Assembly: GCA_964548855.1 (NCBI GenBank)
Contig: CAZJSR010000002.1
Span: forward strand, 1-64,000
Direction: 5' to 3'
Source: UBA3206 sp964548855
GTDB lineage: Bacteria; Bacillota_I; Bacilli_A; Acholeplasmatales; Anaeroplasmataceae
Length of the DNA stretch: 64,000 bases
Part shown: positions 51,112-60,735 of the stretch, piece by piece
How the letters are laid out: every line of letters starts with the position of its first letter
Numbering within the stretch: the stretch's first letter is position 1
Notes under the pieces: model-generated
Seen by the model: only the letters and a program-made list of their open reading frames with translations
Told to the model about the DNA's origin: nothing
The model's database searches: none
Made by a program: the position numbers and the translations under genes

Positions 51112-53274
51112 ATGAACGTTATAAAAAGAAGCGGTAAAGAAGTAGTATTCGATGAAACAAAAATTTATAACGCGATACTAAAAGCTAATGAATCAGTAGA
51201 TGAAAGAAGATATAGACTAACAGATGCTGAAATATTAGAAATCGTTCAAAAGGTTAATGAAAAAGCAAATTCATTAGGAAGAGCAGTAGGAGTAGAAGAA
51301 ATTCAAGATTATGTTGAAGAGGCTATTATGTTAGATGGTAAATATAAGGTTGCGAAATCTTATATAACATATCGTTATAGACATCACCTAATGCGTCAAA
51401 GTAACACAACAGATGAATATATCTTGTCTTTAATTGATGGAGAAAATGAGGAAGTTAAACAAGAAAATTCTAATAAGAATCCAACAGTTAATAGTGTACA
51501 AAGAGATTATATGGCAGGTGAAGTATCTAAGGATATAACTAATAGATTTTTACTTCCAGAAGATATTAAGAATGCTCACAAAAATGGACTTATTCATTTC
51601 CATGATGCTGATTATTTTGCACAACATATGCATAACTGTGATTTAGTTAATTTAGAGGACATGTTACAAAATGGAACAGTTATCAGCCAAACATTAATTG
51701 AAAAACCACATAGTTTTTCAACAGCTTGTAATATAGCTACTCAAATAATTGCGCAAGTCGCATCAAGTCAATATGGTGGACAATCAATTTCACTTGCACA
51801 TTTAGCGCCGTTTGTTGATATTAGTCGTAAGAAGATTAAAACACAAGTTATTGAAGAATATAAAAAAATAGGTGCAAATGTATCTGATGACGTTATTAAT
51901 GAAGTTGTTGAAACGAGATTACGTCTTGAAGTTGAAAGAGGAGTACAAACTATTCAATATCAAGTTGTAACATTAATGACAACTAACGGACAAGCTCCTT
52001 TTATAACAGAATTTATGTATTTAAATGAAGCTAAAAATGATGTTGAAAGAGATGATTTAGCTTTGATTATTGAAGAAACTTTAAAACAAAGAATGAAGGG
52101 AATTAAAAATGAAAAGGGTGTGTATATAACACCTGCATTCCCTAAGATTATTTATGTACTAGAAGAAGATAATATTTCAGAGGATTCTAAATATTATTAT
52201 TTAACAGAACTTGCGGCTAAATGTACAGCTAAAAGAATGGTTCCTGATTATATATCAGAAAAGATAATGAAACAATTAAAACAAGGTAATTGTTATCCAG
52301 TAATGGGATGTAGAAGTGCACTTTCTGTGTGGCATGATGAATCTGGTAAACCTAAATTTTATGGAAGATTTAATCAAGGTGTTGTTACAATTAATCTAGT
52401 AGATGTTGCGTGTAGTGCCGCTGACTTAGATGAATTTTGGAAGATTTTAGATGAAAGATTAGAATTATGTCATAGAGCATTAAGATTACGCCATGAAAGA
52501 TTAAAAGGAACAAAGAGTGATGTTGCGCCTATTTTATGGCAACATGGTGCTCTTGCGAGATTAAAACCAGGTGAAACAATTGATAAGTTATTATATGGTG
52601 GATATTCAACTATATCATTAGGATTTGCAGGATTATGGGAAACTGTATATAAGCTAATAGGACGTAAATTAACAGAAGAAGAAGGCCAAGAATTAGGAAT
52701 TAAGATTCTTGAATATATGGATGAAAAATGTGATTTATGGACTAAAGATGAGAATGTTGCGTATTCTATTTATGGTACACCACTTGAATCTACAACTTAT
52801 AAATTCGCGAAATCACTACAAAAACGTTTTGGTATTATAAAGGGTGTAACAGATAGAAATTATATTACTAATAGTTATCATGTTCATGTAACTGAAGATA
52901 TAGATGCGTTTACTAAACTTAAAACAGAAAGTAAATTCCAATCACTATCTTTAGGGGGAGCGATATCTTATGTTGAAGTACCTAATATGCAAGATAATAT
53001 TCCTGCAGTACTTCAAGTTATTAAGTTTATATATAATAATATAATGTATGCCGAACTTAATACAAAGAGTGACTACTGTCAAAAATGTCAATACGATGGA
53101 GAAATAAAAATCGTTACTGACAGTTCTGAAAAATTAATTTGGGAATGTCCTAATTGTGGTAATAGGGACCAAACTACAATGAATGTTGCAAGAAGAACAT
53201 GTGGATATATCGGAAGTCAGTTCTGGAATCAAGGTAGAACTCAAGAAATAAAGGATAGAAAACTTCATTTATAA
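51112..53274 (+). CDS. nrdD: Anaerobic ribonucleoside-triphosphate reductase
   Basis: A 720-residue glycyl-radical enzyme that reduces ribonucleoside triphosphates to deoxynucleotides without oxygen. An N-terminal ATP-cone (about 1-95) gives allosteric control. The catalytic barrel follows (CNIATQI, GNCYPVMGCRSAL). Zn-binding Cys pairs YCQKC (about 655) and CPNC (about 682), and the glycyl-radical loop RRTCGYIG (about 694-701), are intact. GGGAGGA precedes ATG 51112. The activase gene nrdG, often adjacent, is not downstream here. Control by the divergent Crp/Fnr protein is likely from the palindrome position. Confidence 0.96.
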   Translation: MNVIKRSGKEVVFDETKIYNAILKANESVDERRYRLTDAEILEIVQKVNEKANSLGRAVGVEEIQDYVEEAIMLDGKYKVAKSYITYRYRHHLMRQSNTTDEYILSLIDGENEEVKQENSNKNPTVNSVQRDYMAGEVSKDITNRFLLPEDIKNAHKNGLIHFHDADYFAQHMHNCDLVNLEDMLQNGTVISQTLIEKPHSFSTACNIATQIIAQVASSQYGGQSISLAHLAPFVDISRKKIKTQVIEEYKKIGANVSDDVINEVVETRLRLEVERGVQTIQYQVVTLMTTNGQAPFITEFMYLNEAKNDVERDDLALIIEETLKQRMKGIKNEKGVYITPAFPKIIYVLEEDNISEDSKYYYLTELAAKCTAKRMVPDYISEKIMKQLKQGNCYPVMGCRSALSVWHDESGKPKFYGRFNQGVVTINLVDVACSAADLDEFWKILDERLELCHRALRLRHERLKGTKSDVAPILWQHGALARLKPGETIDKLLYGGYSTISLGFAGLWETVYKLIGRKLTEEEGQELGIKILEYMDEKCDLWTKDENVAYSIYGTPLESTTYKFAKSLQKRFGIIKGVTDRNYITNSYHVHVTEDIDAFTKLKTESKFQSLSLGGAISYVEVPNMQDNIPAVLQVIKFIYNNIMYAELNTKSDYCQKCQYDGEIKIVTDSSEKLIWECPNCGNRDQTTMNVARRTCGYIGSQFWNQGRTQEIKDRKLHL

Positions 53275-53280
53275 AATAAT

Positions 53281-53312
53281 AAAATCAACCAAAAAAATGG
53301 TTGATTTTTTTT
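53281..53312 (+). terminator. nrdD terminator
   Basis: Stem AAAATCAACC/GGTTGATTTT (53281-53290 with 53299-53308), then T's. Confidence 0.9.
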
Positions 53313-53341
53313 ATAAAAAAATAAGTGGCATTAAGCCACTT
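53313..53341 (-). terminator. gdhA terminator
   Basis: On the minus strand, stem AAGTGGC/GCCACTT (53341-53335 with 53329-53323), then ATTTTTTTAT. Confidence 0.85.
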
Positions 53342-53350
53342 ATATAAATC

Positions 53351-54709
53351 TTAGAATACACCTTGAGCAAGCATTGCGTCACATACTTTTTCAAATCCAG
53401 CAATGTTAGCTCCTGTTAATAAGTCATTTTCAGGTAAGTTGTATTTTATTGCGGTATTGTATGCATTGTGGAAGATGTTTTCCATAATGTTCTTTAATTT
53501 TGCATCAACTTCTTCAAAAGACCAAGATAAACGTTCAGAGTTTTGGCTCATCTCTAATCCAGATGTCGCAACCCCACCAGCATTAGCTGCCTTACCAGGA
53601 CCATAAATTACACCATTTTCAACAAGGTAGTGTGCAGCTTCTAAAGTAGAAGGCATGTTTGCGCCTTCGCACACTGCAGTAACACCGTTTTTAACAAGCA
53701 TCTTTGCATCGTCTAGATCAAGTTCATTTTGTGTTGCGCATGGAAGTGCGATATCACATTTAATAGTCCATACACCATGTTCACCATTTTTCTTTTCATG
53801 ATAAATAGCACTCTTACGATTCTTAGCGTATTCTGTTAAACGAGCACGTTTAACTTCTTTAACTTCTTTAAGTAGGTCAACATCAATTCCTTCAGGATCG
53901 TAAATCCATCCAGTTGAATCTGAACATGTTACAACCTTAGCCCCAAGTTCTGTAGCTTTTTTAATTGCGTAGATCGCAACATTTCCAGCACCTGATACAA
54001 CTACAGTCTTATCTTTAAATGAATCACTTTTAATTGTCTTAAGTGCTTCATTTGTGAAGTAACATAATCCATATCCAGTAGCTTCAGTACGTGCAAGAGA
54101 ACCACCGAATGTTAATCCTTTACCTGTTAATACTCCAGTAAACTCATCGCGAATTCTCTTATATTGTCCAAACATGTACGCAACTTCACGTCCACCAACA
54201 CCAATGTCACCTGCAGGTACGTCTGTGTTAGGTCCGATATGACGATATAATTCTGTCATAAATGCTTGACAGAATCTCATTATTTCTCTGTCGCTCTTTC
54301 CTTTAGGATCAAAGTTAGATCCACCTTTACCACCACCCATAGGTAATGTAGTAAGTGAGTTCTTTAAAACTTGCTCAAGTCCTAGGAATTTTATAATAGA
54401 TGCGTTAACGCTAGGATGGAATCTGATTCCACCTTTATAAGGACCAATTGCGCTATTGTATTGAACGCGGTATCCTCTATTTACTTGTACTTCATTATTG
54501 TCGTCTGTCCATGCAACTCTAAATTGGATTAGTCTTTCAGGCTCTAAGAAACGTTCAAGGATATGTTCCTTTTTAATTTCTGGTCTTTTTTCTACAATTA
54601 ACTCAAGAGATTCAAGAATTTCTTGTGCAGCTTGTAAGAATTCTTTTTCACCTTCATTGTTTTTGCATAGGTTTTCGTAGACATTTTTTACATATTCTGT
54701 TTTAAACAT
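53351..54709 (-). CDS. gdhA: NADP-type glutamate dehydrogenase
   Basis: A 452-residue hexameric enzyme of the short GDH type. It aminates 2-oxoglutarate with ammonium to give glutamate, linking carbon and nitrogen metabolism. GGIRFHPSVN, the catalytic-lysine block LPMGGGKGGSNFDPKG (about 112-127), PAGDIGVGGREVAYMFGQYKR and the Rossmann VVSGAGNVAIYA (about 235-246) are intact. Length and blocks fit the NADP-dependent assimilatory form, though cofactor choice is inferred. AAGGAG precedes the ATG. It is monocistronic. Confidence 0.95.
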   Translation of the reverse strand: MFKTEYVKNVYENLCKNNEGEKEFLQAAQEILESLELIVEKRPEIKKEHILERFLEPERLIQFRVAWTDDNNEVQVNRGYRVQYNSAIGPYKGGIRFHPSVNASIIKFLGLEQVLKNSLTTLPMGGGKGGSNFDPKGKSDREIMRFCQAFMTELYRHIGPNTDVPAGDIGVGGREVAYMFGQYKRIRDEFTGVLTGKGLTFGGSLARTEATGYGLCYFTNEALKTIKSDSFKDKTVVVSGAGNVAIYAIKKATELGAKVVTCSDSTGWIYDPEGIDVDLLKEVKEVKRARLTEYAKNRKSAIYHEKKNGEHGVWTIKCDIALPCATQNELDLDDAKMLVKNGVTAVCEGANMPSTLEAAHYLVENGVIYGPGKAANAGGVATSGLEMSQNSERLSWSFEEVDAKLKNIMENIFHNAYNTAIKYNLPENDLLTGANIAGFEKVCDAMLAQGVF

Positions 54710-54731
54710 TTTATTATCTCCTTTTATAATT

Positions 54732-54745
54732 GAAACTATCGTTTC
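54732..54745. promoter_or_regulatory. Inverted repeat in the gdhA leader
   Basis: GAAAC-TATC-GTTTC lies between the likely gdhA -10 (TATACT on the minus strand, near 54764-54769) and its ribosome-binding site. It could be an operator or a small mRNA hairpin. Confidence 0.35.
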
Positions 54746-54974
54746 TAAAATCTATTTGTAGTATAGCACCAATTTTTTTAAAAAAAATATTTAAGATGTG
54801 AATAAATTAAAAAAACATTTTTTTTTGAATTATGTTCGTTTTTTTAATGTTTTTTAAATATTTTTTTCATAATAATTAAGAAAACATAGAAAATATACGA
54901 ATTTCATTTTGTATTTTATTCGAAATTAAGAACTATTTTTGAATAATCTTTAATGGGAAAAATATTGAATATAA
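54746..54974. other. Very AT-rich intergenic stretch, no gene seen
   Basis: Long T- and A-runs, no ORF with a ribosome-binding site, no riboswitch recognised. A CGAA-containing pair near 54899-54922 only loosely resembles a PurR box. Confidence 0.4.
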
Positions 54975-55003
54975 TTGATTGTTTTACCAATTAATTATAT
55001 AAT
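54975..55003 (+). promoter_or_regulatory. Promoter of the purine permease gene
   Basis: TTGATT (54975-54980), a 17-bp spacer and TATAAT (54998-55003). A small hairpin (TTTGTT/AACAAA near 55019-55037) lies in the leader. Confidence 0.7.
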
Positions 55004-55062
55004 ACTTCTATAGAATGATTTGTTTAAAAGAACAAATTAAATATTAACGGAGGAAAAGAATC

Positions 55063-56673
55063 GTGGAAAACAATCAAGAAAAAGATCTTGAAGAAGTAGT
55101 AGAAACTTCTTCAGATGAATCTGAAGGAATTAAAACTTATGATGATTCAAATGCGTCTAAGATTGATAAATTCTTCGGAGTCACAAAGTATGGATCAACT
55201 ATGAAGGTTGAAATCATGGCAGGAATCGTAACATTCTTAGCTATGTGTTATATTTTAGTAGTAAATCCAAATTCAATTTTATATGCCGGACAACAAGATC
55301 CAATGTGGGCATCAATCTTTATCGCAACAGCTATTGGAGCGGTACTTGGTACATTATTAATGGCACTTTTAGCAAAAATGCCATTCGCACAAGCACCTGG
55401 ATTAGGGCTTAACTCTGCAGTAGGTTCAATTATAGGTGGAGGTATAGGAGCGTACTCAAGTACTTATGGTAATCTCCATTACTCTTTTGGAAATGCAATG
55501 TTATTAGTATTAATAAGCGGAGTACTTTTCTTAATATTGTCAGTTGTGCCAATAGGAAAGAATAAAGAAACTGGCAAGTTTGTAACATTAAGAGAAAAAA
55601 TATTTGATGGAATGCCTGTTGCTGTTCGTAAGGCAATATCAGTAGGTATTGGTTTATTTATTGCATTTATCGGTCTTCAAAATGCTAAAATAATAGTTAA
55701 TAATGATTTTACATTAGTTCAATTAGTAGGCTTCAATCAAAAAGGCGCATGGAAACTTGGTGGAGAAGCATGTTGTGCAATAGTAGGAATATTCTCATTT
55801 GCAGTAATTGCGGTATTATCTCATTTTAAAGTTAAAGGTGCAATTATTATAGGAATATTATCAGCTACAGTTCTTGCGATTCCTTTAAAAGTTGCGAATA
55901 TTGATATCCTAACTGGAGATGCTGGCATTACTTGGAAATTCTGGGAAAACTTCAAAAACTTTTTCAAATCAACAGAAGAAGGTGGAGTAGCCTTCGCAGC
56001 GTTTAGAGATGGACTTAATATGCCAAAAGGATCATTTATGACATCAGTAATGATAGTTATAACATTCTCAATGATAGATATGTTCGATACAATGGGAACA
56101 GTAGTAGGATGTGCTACGAATGCTGGATTAATTGAAAAAGACGGAAAACCTCATAACTATAATAAGATCATGGTTTCAGATTCAATCGCAACTGTTGCAG
56201 GTGCTTGTTTAGGTACATCAACAGTTACTACATTTGTTGAATCAGGTTCAGGAATCGCAGTAGGTGGAAAAACAGGAATGACTTCTCTTGTAACAGCTAT
56301 CCTATTCTTCCTTTCTATATTCTTGTTACCAATATTTGCGTTTATTCCAACAGCTGCGGCATCAGGTGCATTAATGTATGTTGGTGTATTAATGATGTCA
56401 AACGTTAAGAGTATTGATTTTAGTAGTCCATTAAATGCTGTACCTGCATTTATTACTATTATAATGATGCCTCTTGCATATTCAATCACAACAGGTATCG
56501 GAATGGGAATTATTTCTTATGTACTTATTAACTCAATCGCATGGGTTGTTGAATTTATTCAATATAAGTTAGGTAAAAAAGAAGAAAAACCAAAATGGAA
56601 TATTTCAGTAGTATGTCTTGTAATATTCATTTTATTCTTAGTTTACTTCTTTGTTCCTACATCATTTAAATAA
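55063..56673 (+). CDS. NCS2 purine (adenine/guanine/hypoxanthine) permease, AzgA subfamily
   Basis: A 536-residue proton-coupled permease with about 13-14 membrane segments. AzgA hallmarks are EIMAGIVTFLAMCYILVVNP (about 47-66), FAQAPGLGLNSA and MFDTMGTVVGCATNAGL. An acidic N-terminal tail of about 40 residues is unusual in length. The substrate range within purines cannot be set by eye. The start is GTG with CGGAGG 11 nt upstream; no ATG fits better. It is monocistronic with its own promoter and terminator, and would supply hpt. Confidence 0.88.
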   Translation: MENNQEKDLEEVVETSSDESEGIKTYDDSNASKIDKFFGVTKYGSTMKVEIMAGIVTFLAMCYILVVNPNSILYAGQQDPMWASIFIATAIGAVLGTLLMALLAKMPFAQAPGLGLNSAVGSIIGGGIGAYSSTYGNLHYSFGNAMLLVLISGVLFLILSVVPIGKNKETGKFVTLREKIFDGMPVAVRKAISVGIGLFIAFIGLQNAKIIVNNDFTLVQLVGFNQKGAWKLGGEACCAIVGIFSFAVIAVLSHFKVKGAIIIGILSATVLAIPLKVANIDILTGDAGITWKFWENFKNFFKSTEEGGVAFAAFRDGLNMPKGSFMTSVMIVITFSMIDMFDTMGTVVGCATNAGLIEKDGKPHNYNKIMVSDSIATVAGACLGTSTVTTFVESGSGIAVGGKTGMTSLVTAILFFLSIFLLPIFAFIPTAAASGALMYVGVLMMSNVKSIDFSSPLNAVPAFITIIMMPLAYSITTGIGMGIISYVLINSIAWVVEFIQYKLGKKEEKPKWNISVVCLVIFILFLVYFFVPTSFK

Positions 56674-56684
56674 AAGTATTAAGG

Positions 56685-56712
56685 GCTATCTTTATTATAA
56701 GATAGCTTTTTT
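56685..56712 (+). terminator. Terminator of the permease gene
   Basis: Stem GCTATCTT/AAGATAGC (56685-56692 with 56699-56706), 6-nt loop, then six T's. Confidence 0.9.
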
Positions 56713-56736
56713 ATTTAAAATAATAACTTGTTTTTA

Positions 56737-56765
56737 TTGTTAATTTTATAAACTTAATTTATAAT
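56737..56765 (+). promoter_or_regulatory. Promoter of the 218-residue membrane protein gene
   Basis: TTGTTA (56737-56742), a 17-bp spacer and TATAAT (56760-56765). The expected start near 56772 leaves a leader of about 10 nt. Confidence 0.6.
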
Positions 56766-56781
56766 AATTATGGTGTTTAAT

Positions 56782-57438
56782 ATGTTAGAAAAAAAATGGA
56801 CTTCTGTTTTTATGTATCAAGAATCATCAAAAATAGATATAGAAAAATTTAATAGAGAGTTAAATATAAAATATAAGTTTGATAAATTATCATTAATTTT
56901 ATTAATAATAGGAATAGTATCAATATTTTTAAATATATTATCAATGTACTTTATAGTACTTACTACAGGTAGTTTTTGTTTCCTTCTTTTTCATAGAAGA
57001 AAAGTAAATGATAAAAGAAAACTAGAAAAACTAGACTTGTTAGAAAAGATTATTATAAAAGAATCTAAAGGTTTTATACCTATAAGTGCTGTATACCCAG
57101 TATATTTATCTTTAGATAATAAAAATAAGATATTTACTTTGTTTTATCAAGATAAAGAATATATTAAAGTAGAATATGAAGATATTTTATCATACGATAT
57201 ATATATTGATAGAACCAAAGCTGGCGCAAGACTTCCAGAACTACCAGACCCTAGAATGAGATCATATATTATTGAGATTACATTTAAAGATAATAAAAAG
57301 GCCGAAATTGGGTTTAGTAATAATAATAAATATTTCTTATTAAATGGGAAATATACATACCTACAATACGCAAATACTAAATCTATTAATAAGCTTGCGA
57401 CTGTATTTGATAAAATAATAAAGAATAAAAGAGTATAA
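56782..57438 (+). CDS. Membrane protein of unknown function
   Basis: 218 residues. A short cytoplasmic start, two helices (about 36-56 and 58-73) ending in basic RRKVNDKRK, then a soluble domain of about 140 residues rich in beta strands and Lys/Tyr. It contains the string GARLPELPDPRMRSYIIEI, perhaps a PH-like membrane-associated domain. I cannot place it in a named family. The frame opens at ATG 56770, but the promoter and GGTG (6 nt before) favour ATG 56782. It is monocistronic and shares a terminator with hflX. Confidence 0.7.
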   Translation: MLEKKWTSVFMYQESSKIDIEKFNRELNIKYKFDKLSLILLIIGIVSIFLNILSMYFIVLTTGSFCFLLFHRRKVNDKRKLEKLDLLEKIIIKESKGFIPISAVYPVYLSLDNKNKIFTLFYQDKEYIKVEYEDILSYDIYIDRTKAGARLPELPDPRMRSYIIEITFKDNKKAEIGFSNNNKYFLLNGKYTYLQYANTKSINKLATVFDKIIKNKRV

Positions 57439-57474
57439 AAATAGAACTTGGAATTTTTCTCCAAGTTCTATTTT
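57437..57474. terminator. Bidirectional terminator
   Basis: A long stem of about 15 bp, AAAATAGAACTTGGA/TCCAAGTTCTATTTT, with a 7-nt loop, lies between convergent genes. Confidence 0.9.
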
Positions 57475-58738
57475 ATATTATAAAGTTATCGATTTCATAG
57501 AATTCAAGTTGTTTGTAATATTTTTTATCAATAGATACTTCATAAATAACATATGAAGGAGTATAAGATTTATATTTAATAATACCATGTGTTTCAATAA
57601 TGTTTATGAGTTTACCATTTGTATAAGGTATATTTAATTTTAAATCTATCATATATGAAATAGTATTATCATAAATATAATCTAATAGTTTATCCACGTT
57701 ATAATTATCATAATTAGAATATAATATATTTTCAGCACCTGTGATCATAAAATCTTTATTTAAACACTTATCATATTTGTTAAAAACTAAAAGTGTTTTA
57801 ATGTTACTACATCCTAAATTATTTAGCGTTTCAGCTGTAACGGCATATTGTTCATTGAAATAAGGACTAGAAACATCAATGATATGTAAAATTAAATCAG
57901 CATTTTTAATTTCTTTAAGTGTACTATTAAATGAATTAATAAGATGATGAGGAAGTTTGCTTACAAAACCTATTGTATCTGTTAAAAGGAATTTATGCTT
58001 TTTATAAGTAATGCTTCTTGTTTTAGTACTAAGAGTTGCGAAGAGTTCATCTTTTGCGTAAACCATTTTTTCACTATCTTCTTTTGTATACTCTATTATT
58101 TTATTTAAAGTACTACTTTTTCCTGCGTTAGTATAGCCAACTAACGCAACTATAGGAATATTATTTTCCTTTCTTTTTTCAGTTTGCCTATCTTTCATTT
58201 CTTTTATTTTAACAAGTTCTTTTGTACATCTAGATATATTGGCTAGAAGAACTCTTTTATCTAATTCTTGTCTTGTTTCACCTTTTCCTTTATTATGTAA
58301 AGAAGAAGAACCACCTTGTCTATCTTCCTTGTTTTTTATAATAGAAAGTCTTGGGAGTAGATAACGACTTTTCGCAAGATTTATTTCTAATATAGCTTCC
58401 CTACTTTGTGCTCGCAAGGCAAAAATACTTAAAATTACATATGTTCTATCAATAACCTCTACATTTAAATATTCACTTATGTTTCTTAGTTGGCTTAATG
58501 TTAGTTCATCATCAAATACTACTAAGTCTATATTAGTAACTGTCAATAACTCTTTTACCTCTTTAATTTTTCCACTGCCTACAAGATACTCTTTGTTAGG
58601 TTTATCTAATTTTTGACTTATATGGTGTTTTATATCTATATCTATGCTTTTGCATAGATTTTTCATTTCACATGTCAAATATGATATATCATAAGTGTTT
58701 GTTTTGGTATCTAATAAAACTAATATTGCATTTCTCAA
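57473..58738 (-). CDS. hflX: GTPase HflX
   Basis: A 421-residue ribosome-binding GTPase that can split or rescue stalled 70S ribosomes, often under heat or antibiotic stress. The N-terminal HflX domain (about 1-175, GKIKEVKELL, VIDRTYVILSIFALRAQSREA), the Gly-rich linker GKGETRQELDKR and the G domain are all visible: G1 GYTNAGKS (about 198-205), G3 DTIGFVSKLPHHLI, G4 NKYD. The start is TTG 58738 with GGTGAT upstream. The gene is divergent from the Clp gene. Confidence 0.92.
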   Translation of the reverse strand: MRNAILVLLDTKTNTYDISYLTCEMKNLCKSIDIDIKHHISQKLDKPNKEYLVGSGKIKEVKELLTVTNIDLVVFDDELTLSQLRNISEYLNVEVIDRTYVILSIFALRAQSREAILEINLAKSRYLLPRLSIIKNKEDRQGGSSSLHNKGKGETRQELDKRVLLANISRCTKELVKIKEMKDRQTEKRKENNIPIVALVGYTNAGKSSTLNKIIEYTKEDSEKMVYAKDELFATLSTKTRSITYKKHKFLLTDTIGFVSKLPHHLINSFNSTLKEIKNADLILHIIDVSSPYFNEQYAVTAETLNNLGCSNIKTLLVFNKYDKCLNKDFMITGAENILYSNYDNYNVDKLLDYIYDNTISYMIDLKLNIPYTNGKLINIIETHGIIKYKSYTPSYVIYEVSIDKKYYKQLEFYEIDNFII

Positions 58739-58819
58739 AATATCACCAACTTAATTATATCATATTGTATGTATTTAGAAAAATTGACATATAATATATA
58801 GACTAAAAGGAGGAAAATT

Positions 58820-60679
58820 ATGCTAGAAAATTTTAGTAAAGTGGCTTTAAATATATTAAATACTATGAAGATAATGTCATCTACAAAAACATTAGGAAGT
58901 GAATATTTACTAAGTGCAATGTACAACATAGAAGACTCATTATGTCGTTTTTTATTTAATGAATATAATGTTGATATTAAAGAATTAGAAGAAGAATTAG
59001 AAAAGATAGAAATATTAAGACATGATGAGTTAGTTTATACAAAAGAATTAGAAAAAATATTTTCGTATGCCTTAGAATTATCAAGTGATAATTTAGTATC
59101 AGATGAACATTTATTTATGGCAATTTTAAATAATAAAGATAGTATAGCGTATGATATTCTTATAAGATTAGGGTTTGATATTAATGAACTCATTAATGAT
59201 GTTAATGAAATATATGAATTTAAAGATAGTCTATCTGATATACCATATCTTTACAATATGACTAATAATAATACTTATAATTATGTAGGTATTAGTAACT
59301 ACATTGAACAAATTATGGTTATTTTAAAAAGGAAGAATAAAAATAATCCTATTTTAATAGGTAATGCAGGTGTAGGTAAAAGTGCAATTGTAGAAGGACT
59401 TGCATCTTATATTAAAGATAATAATTTAGGTTTAGAAATTGTTTCTTTGAATATAGGAAGTATGTTATCTGGGACTAAATATCGTGGGGATTTTGAAGAA
59501 AGGTTAGATAACGTAGTTAAGGCTATAATAAAGAAGAAAAATGTAATTGTATTTATTGATGAAATACATACTATAGTAGGAAGTGGATCAAGCGAGTCAG
59601 CTTTAGATATATCTAATATGTTAAAACCATATCTTGCAAGAAATGATTTTAAAGTGATAGGTGCGACTACTATAAATGAATATAATAAGTATATTTTAAA
59701 AGATAAGGCACTTCAAAGAAGATTTGAGAAGGTGTTTGTAAAAGAACCTAGTGTTATAGATACTAAAAAAATAATGTATGGCATTATTGATGATTATGAA
59801 AAGTATCATAATGTTTTAGTAAAAAAGGACATATTAGATTATATTGTAAATATATGCGATAAAAGGATAATAACGAAAAAAAGGCCTGATAAGTGTATTG
59901 ATATTCTTGATTCAATGATGAGTTATTTAAGTTTGAAGAATATTAAAGAAGCTAGAATGAGTGATGTTGATGAGACAATTAATCGTATTTTAGGATATAA
60001 AGAAAATGATGAAGATATTTATTTTAAATCGTTGTTAAAATATTACTTTATGTATGAAAATAATATGAATGACAAAATCATCATGAAATTAAGATATGGC
60101 GGGAATAAAGAAGGATATGATATCCTTATTAATGATTTAAAGAAACTATATGGTATAGAAGATGAAATGATTCTTGATCTTAATTTGGAATTAATTAATA
60201 ATAATTCATTAATCGGGAATTACTCTAATGATGGAATACTTATTGAGCATTTAAAAAGTTATCCTACTAGTGTCATTTCACTAAGCAATTATCACGATTC
60301 ATATTATGAGATTTCAAATATTTTTAATGATATGGTAGATAAAGGTTATATTTTAGACTCAAATTTAAATCATATTAGTACTAAGAATGTAATTTTGATT
60401 TATCAAAATATTATTGATTCATCTAATATTGGATTTAATTCAAAATCATTAGATTCTAACAGTTTTGATTTAATAATTACATATGATAAAAAAACAAGGT
60501 TTTATAATGACAATTACATTAAAACACTGAAAAAATATAATATAGAGGCTAGTATAATGTTTGATATAGATGACAACAATAAGAAAATAGTAAATGATAT
60601 GGTATATGAAATAGTTGAAAATAAGAGAACTGGAGACATTACAATTTATGAAGAAAATGGTATAATCAAATATAGATAA
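58820..60679 (+). CDS. Clp/Hsp100-type AAA+ protein with degenerate second ATPase domain
   Basis: 619 residues, shorter than ClpC (about 810). A Clp N-domain (about 1-140) is followed by an intact first AAA domain: Walker A GNAGVGKS about 180, GTKYRGDFEERL, Walker B VIVFIDEIHT about 243, and the sensor GATTINEYNKYI. The region matching the second AAA domain (about 400-600) keeps the fold's landmarks. Its Walker A has decayed (LRYGGNKEGYDILIND) and its Walker B has lost Asp-Glu (TSVISLSNYHDS). The middle domain is very short and no ClpP-docking loop is seen. AAAGGAGG precedes the ATG. It may be an adaptor or a disaggregase-like protein. Not the housekeeping ClpC. Confidence 0.85.
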   Translation: MLENFSKVALNILNTMKIMSSTKTLGSEYLLSAMYNIEDSLCRFLFNEYNVDIKELEEELEKIEILRHDELVYTKELEKIFSYALELSSDNLVSDEHLFMAILNNKDSIAYDILIRLGFDINELINDVNEIYEFKDSLSDIPYLYNMTNNNTYNYVGISNYIEQIMVILKRKNKNNPILIGNAGVGKSAIVEGLASYIKDNNLGLEIVSLNIGSMLSGTKYRGDFEERLDNVVKAIIKKKNVIVFIDEIHTIVGSGSSESALDISNMLKPYLARNDFKVIGATTINEYNKYILKDKALQRRFEKVFVKEPSVIDTKKIMYGIIDDYEKYHNVLVKKDILDYIVNICDKRIITKKRPDKCIDILDSMMSYLSLKNIKEARMSDVDETINRILGYKENDEDIYFKSLLKYYFMYENNMNDKIIMKLRYGGNKEGYDILINDLKKLYGIEDEMILDLNLELINNNSLIGNYSNDGILIEHLKSYPTSVISLSNYHDSYYEISNIFNDMVDKGYILDSNLNHISTKNVILIYQNIIDSSNIGFNSKSLDSNSFDLIITYDKKTRFYNDNYIKTLKKYNIEASIMFDIDDNNKKIVNDMVYEIVENKRTGDITIYEENGIIKYR

Positions 60680-60682
60680 TTT

Positions 60683-60705
60683 CCACTATGCTAATAGTGG
60701 TTTTT
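60683..60705 (+). terminator. Terminator of the Clp-like gene
   Basis: Stem CCACTAT/ATAGTGG (60683-60689 with 60694-60700) with loop GCTA, then T's. Confidence 0.85.
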
Positions 60706-60735
60706 GTTATATAATCAATTTAAGGAGTGATAAAT

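Noticed and set aside
54895..54925. PurR box pair before the permease gene
   Set aside because: The CGAA elements are in the wrong relative orientation and surroundings for the Bacillus PurBox. The match is weak.
55004..55062. Purine riboswitch before the AzgA-type permease
   Set aside because: The short leader lacks the conserved three-way-junction bases and pairing loops. Only a small AT hairpin is present.
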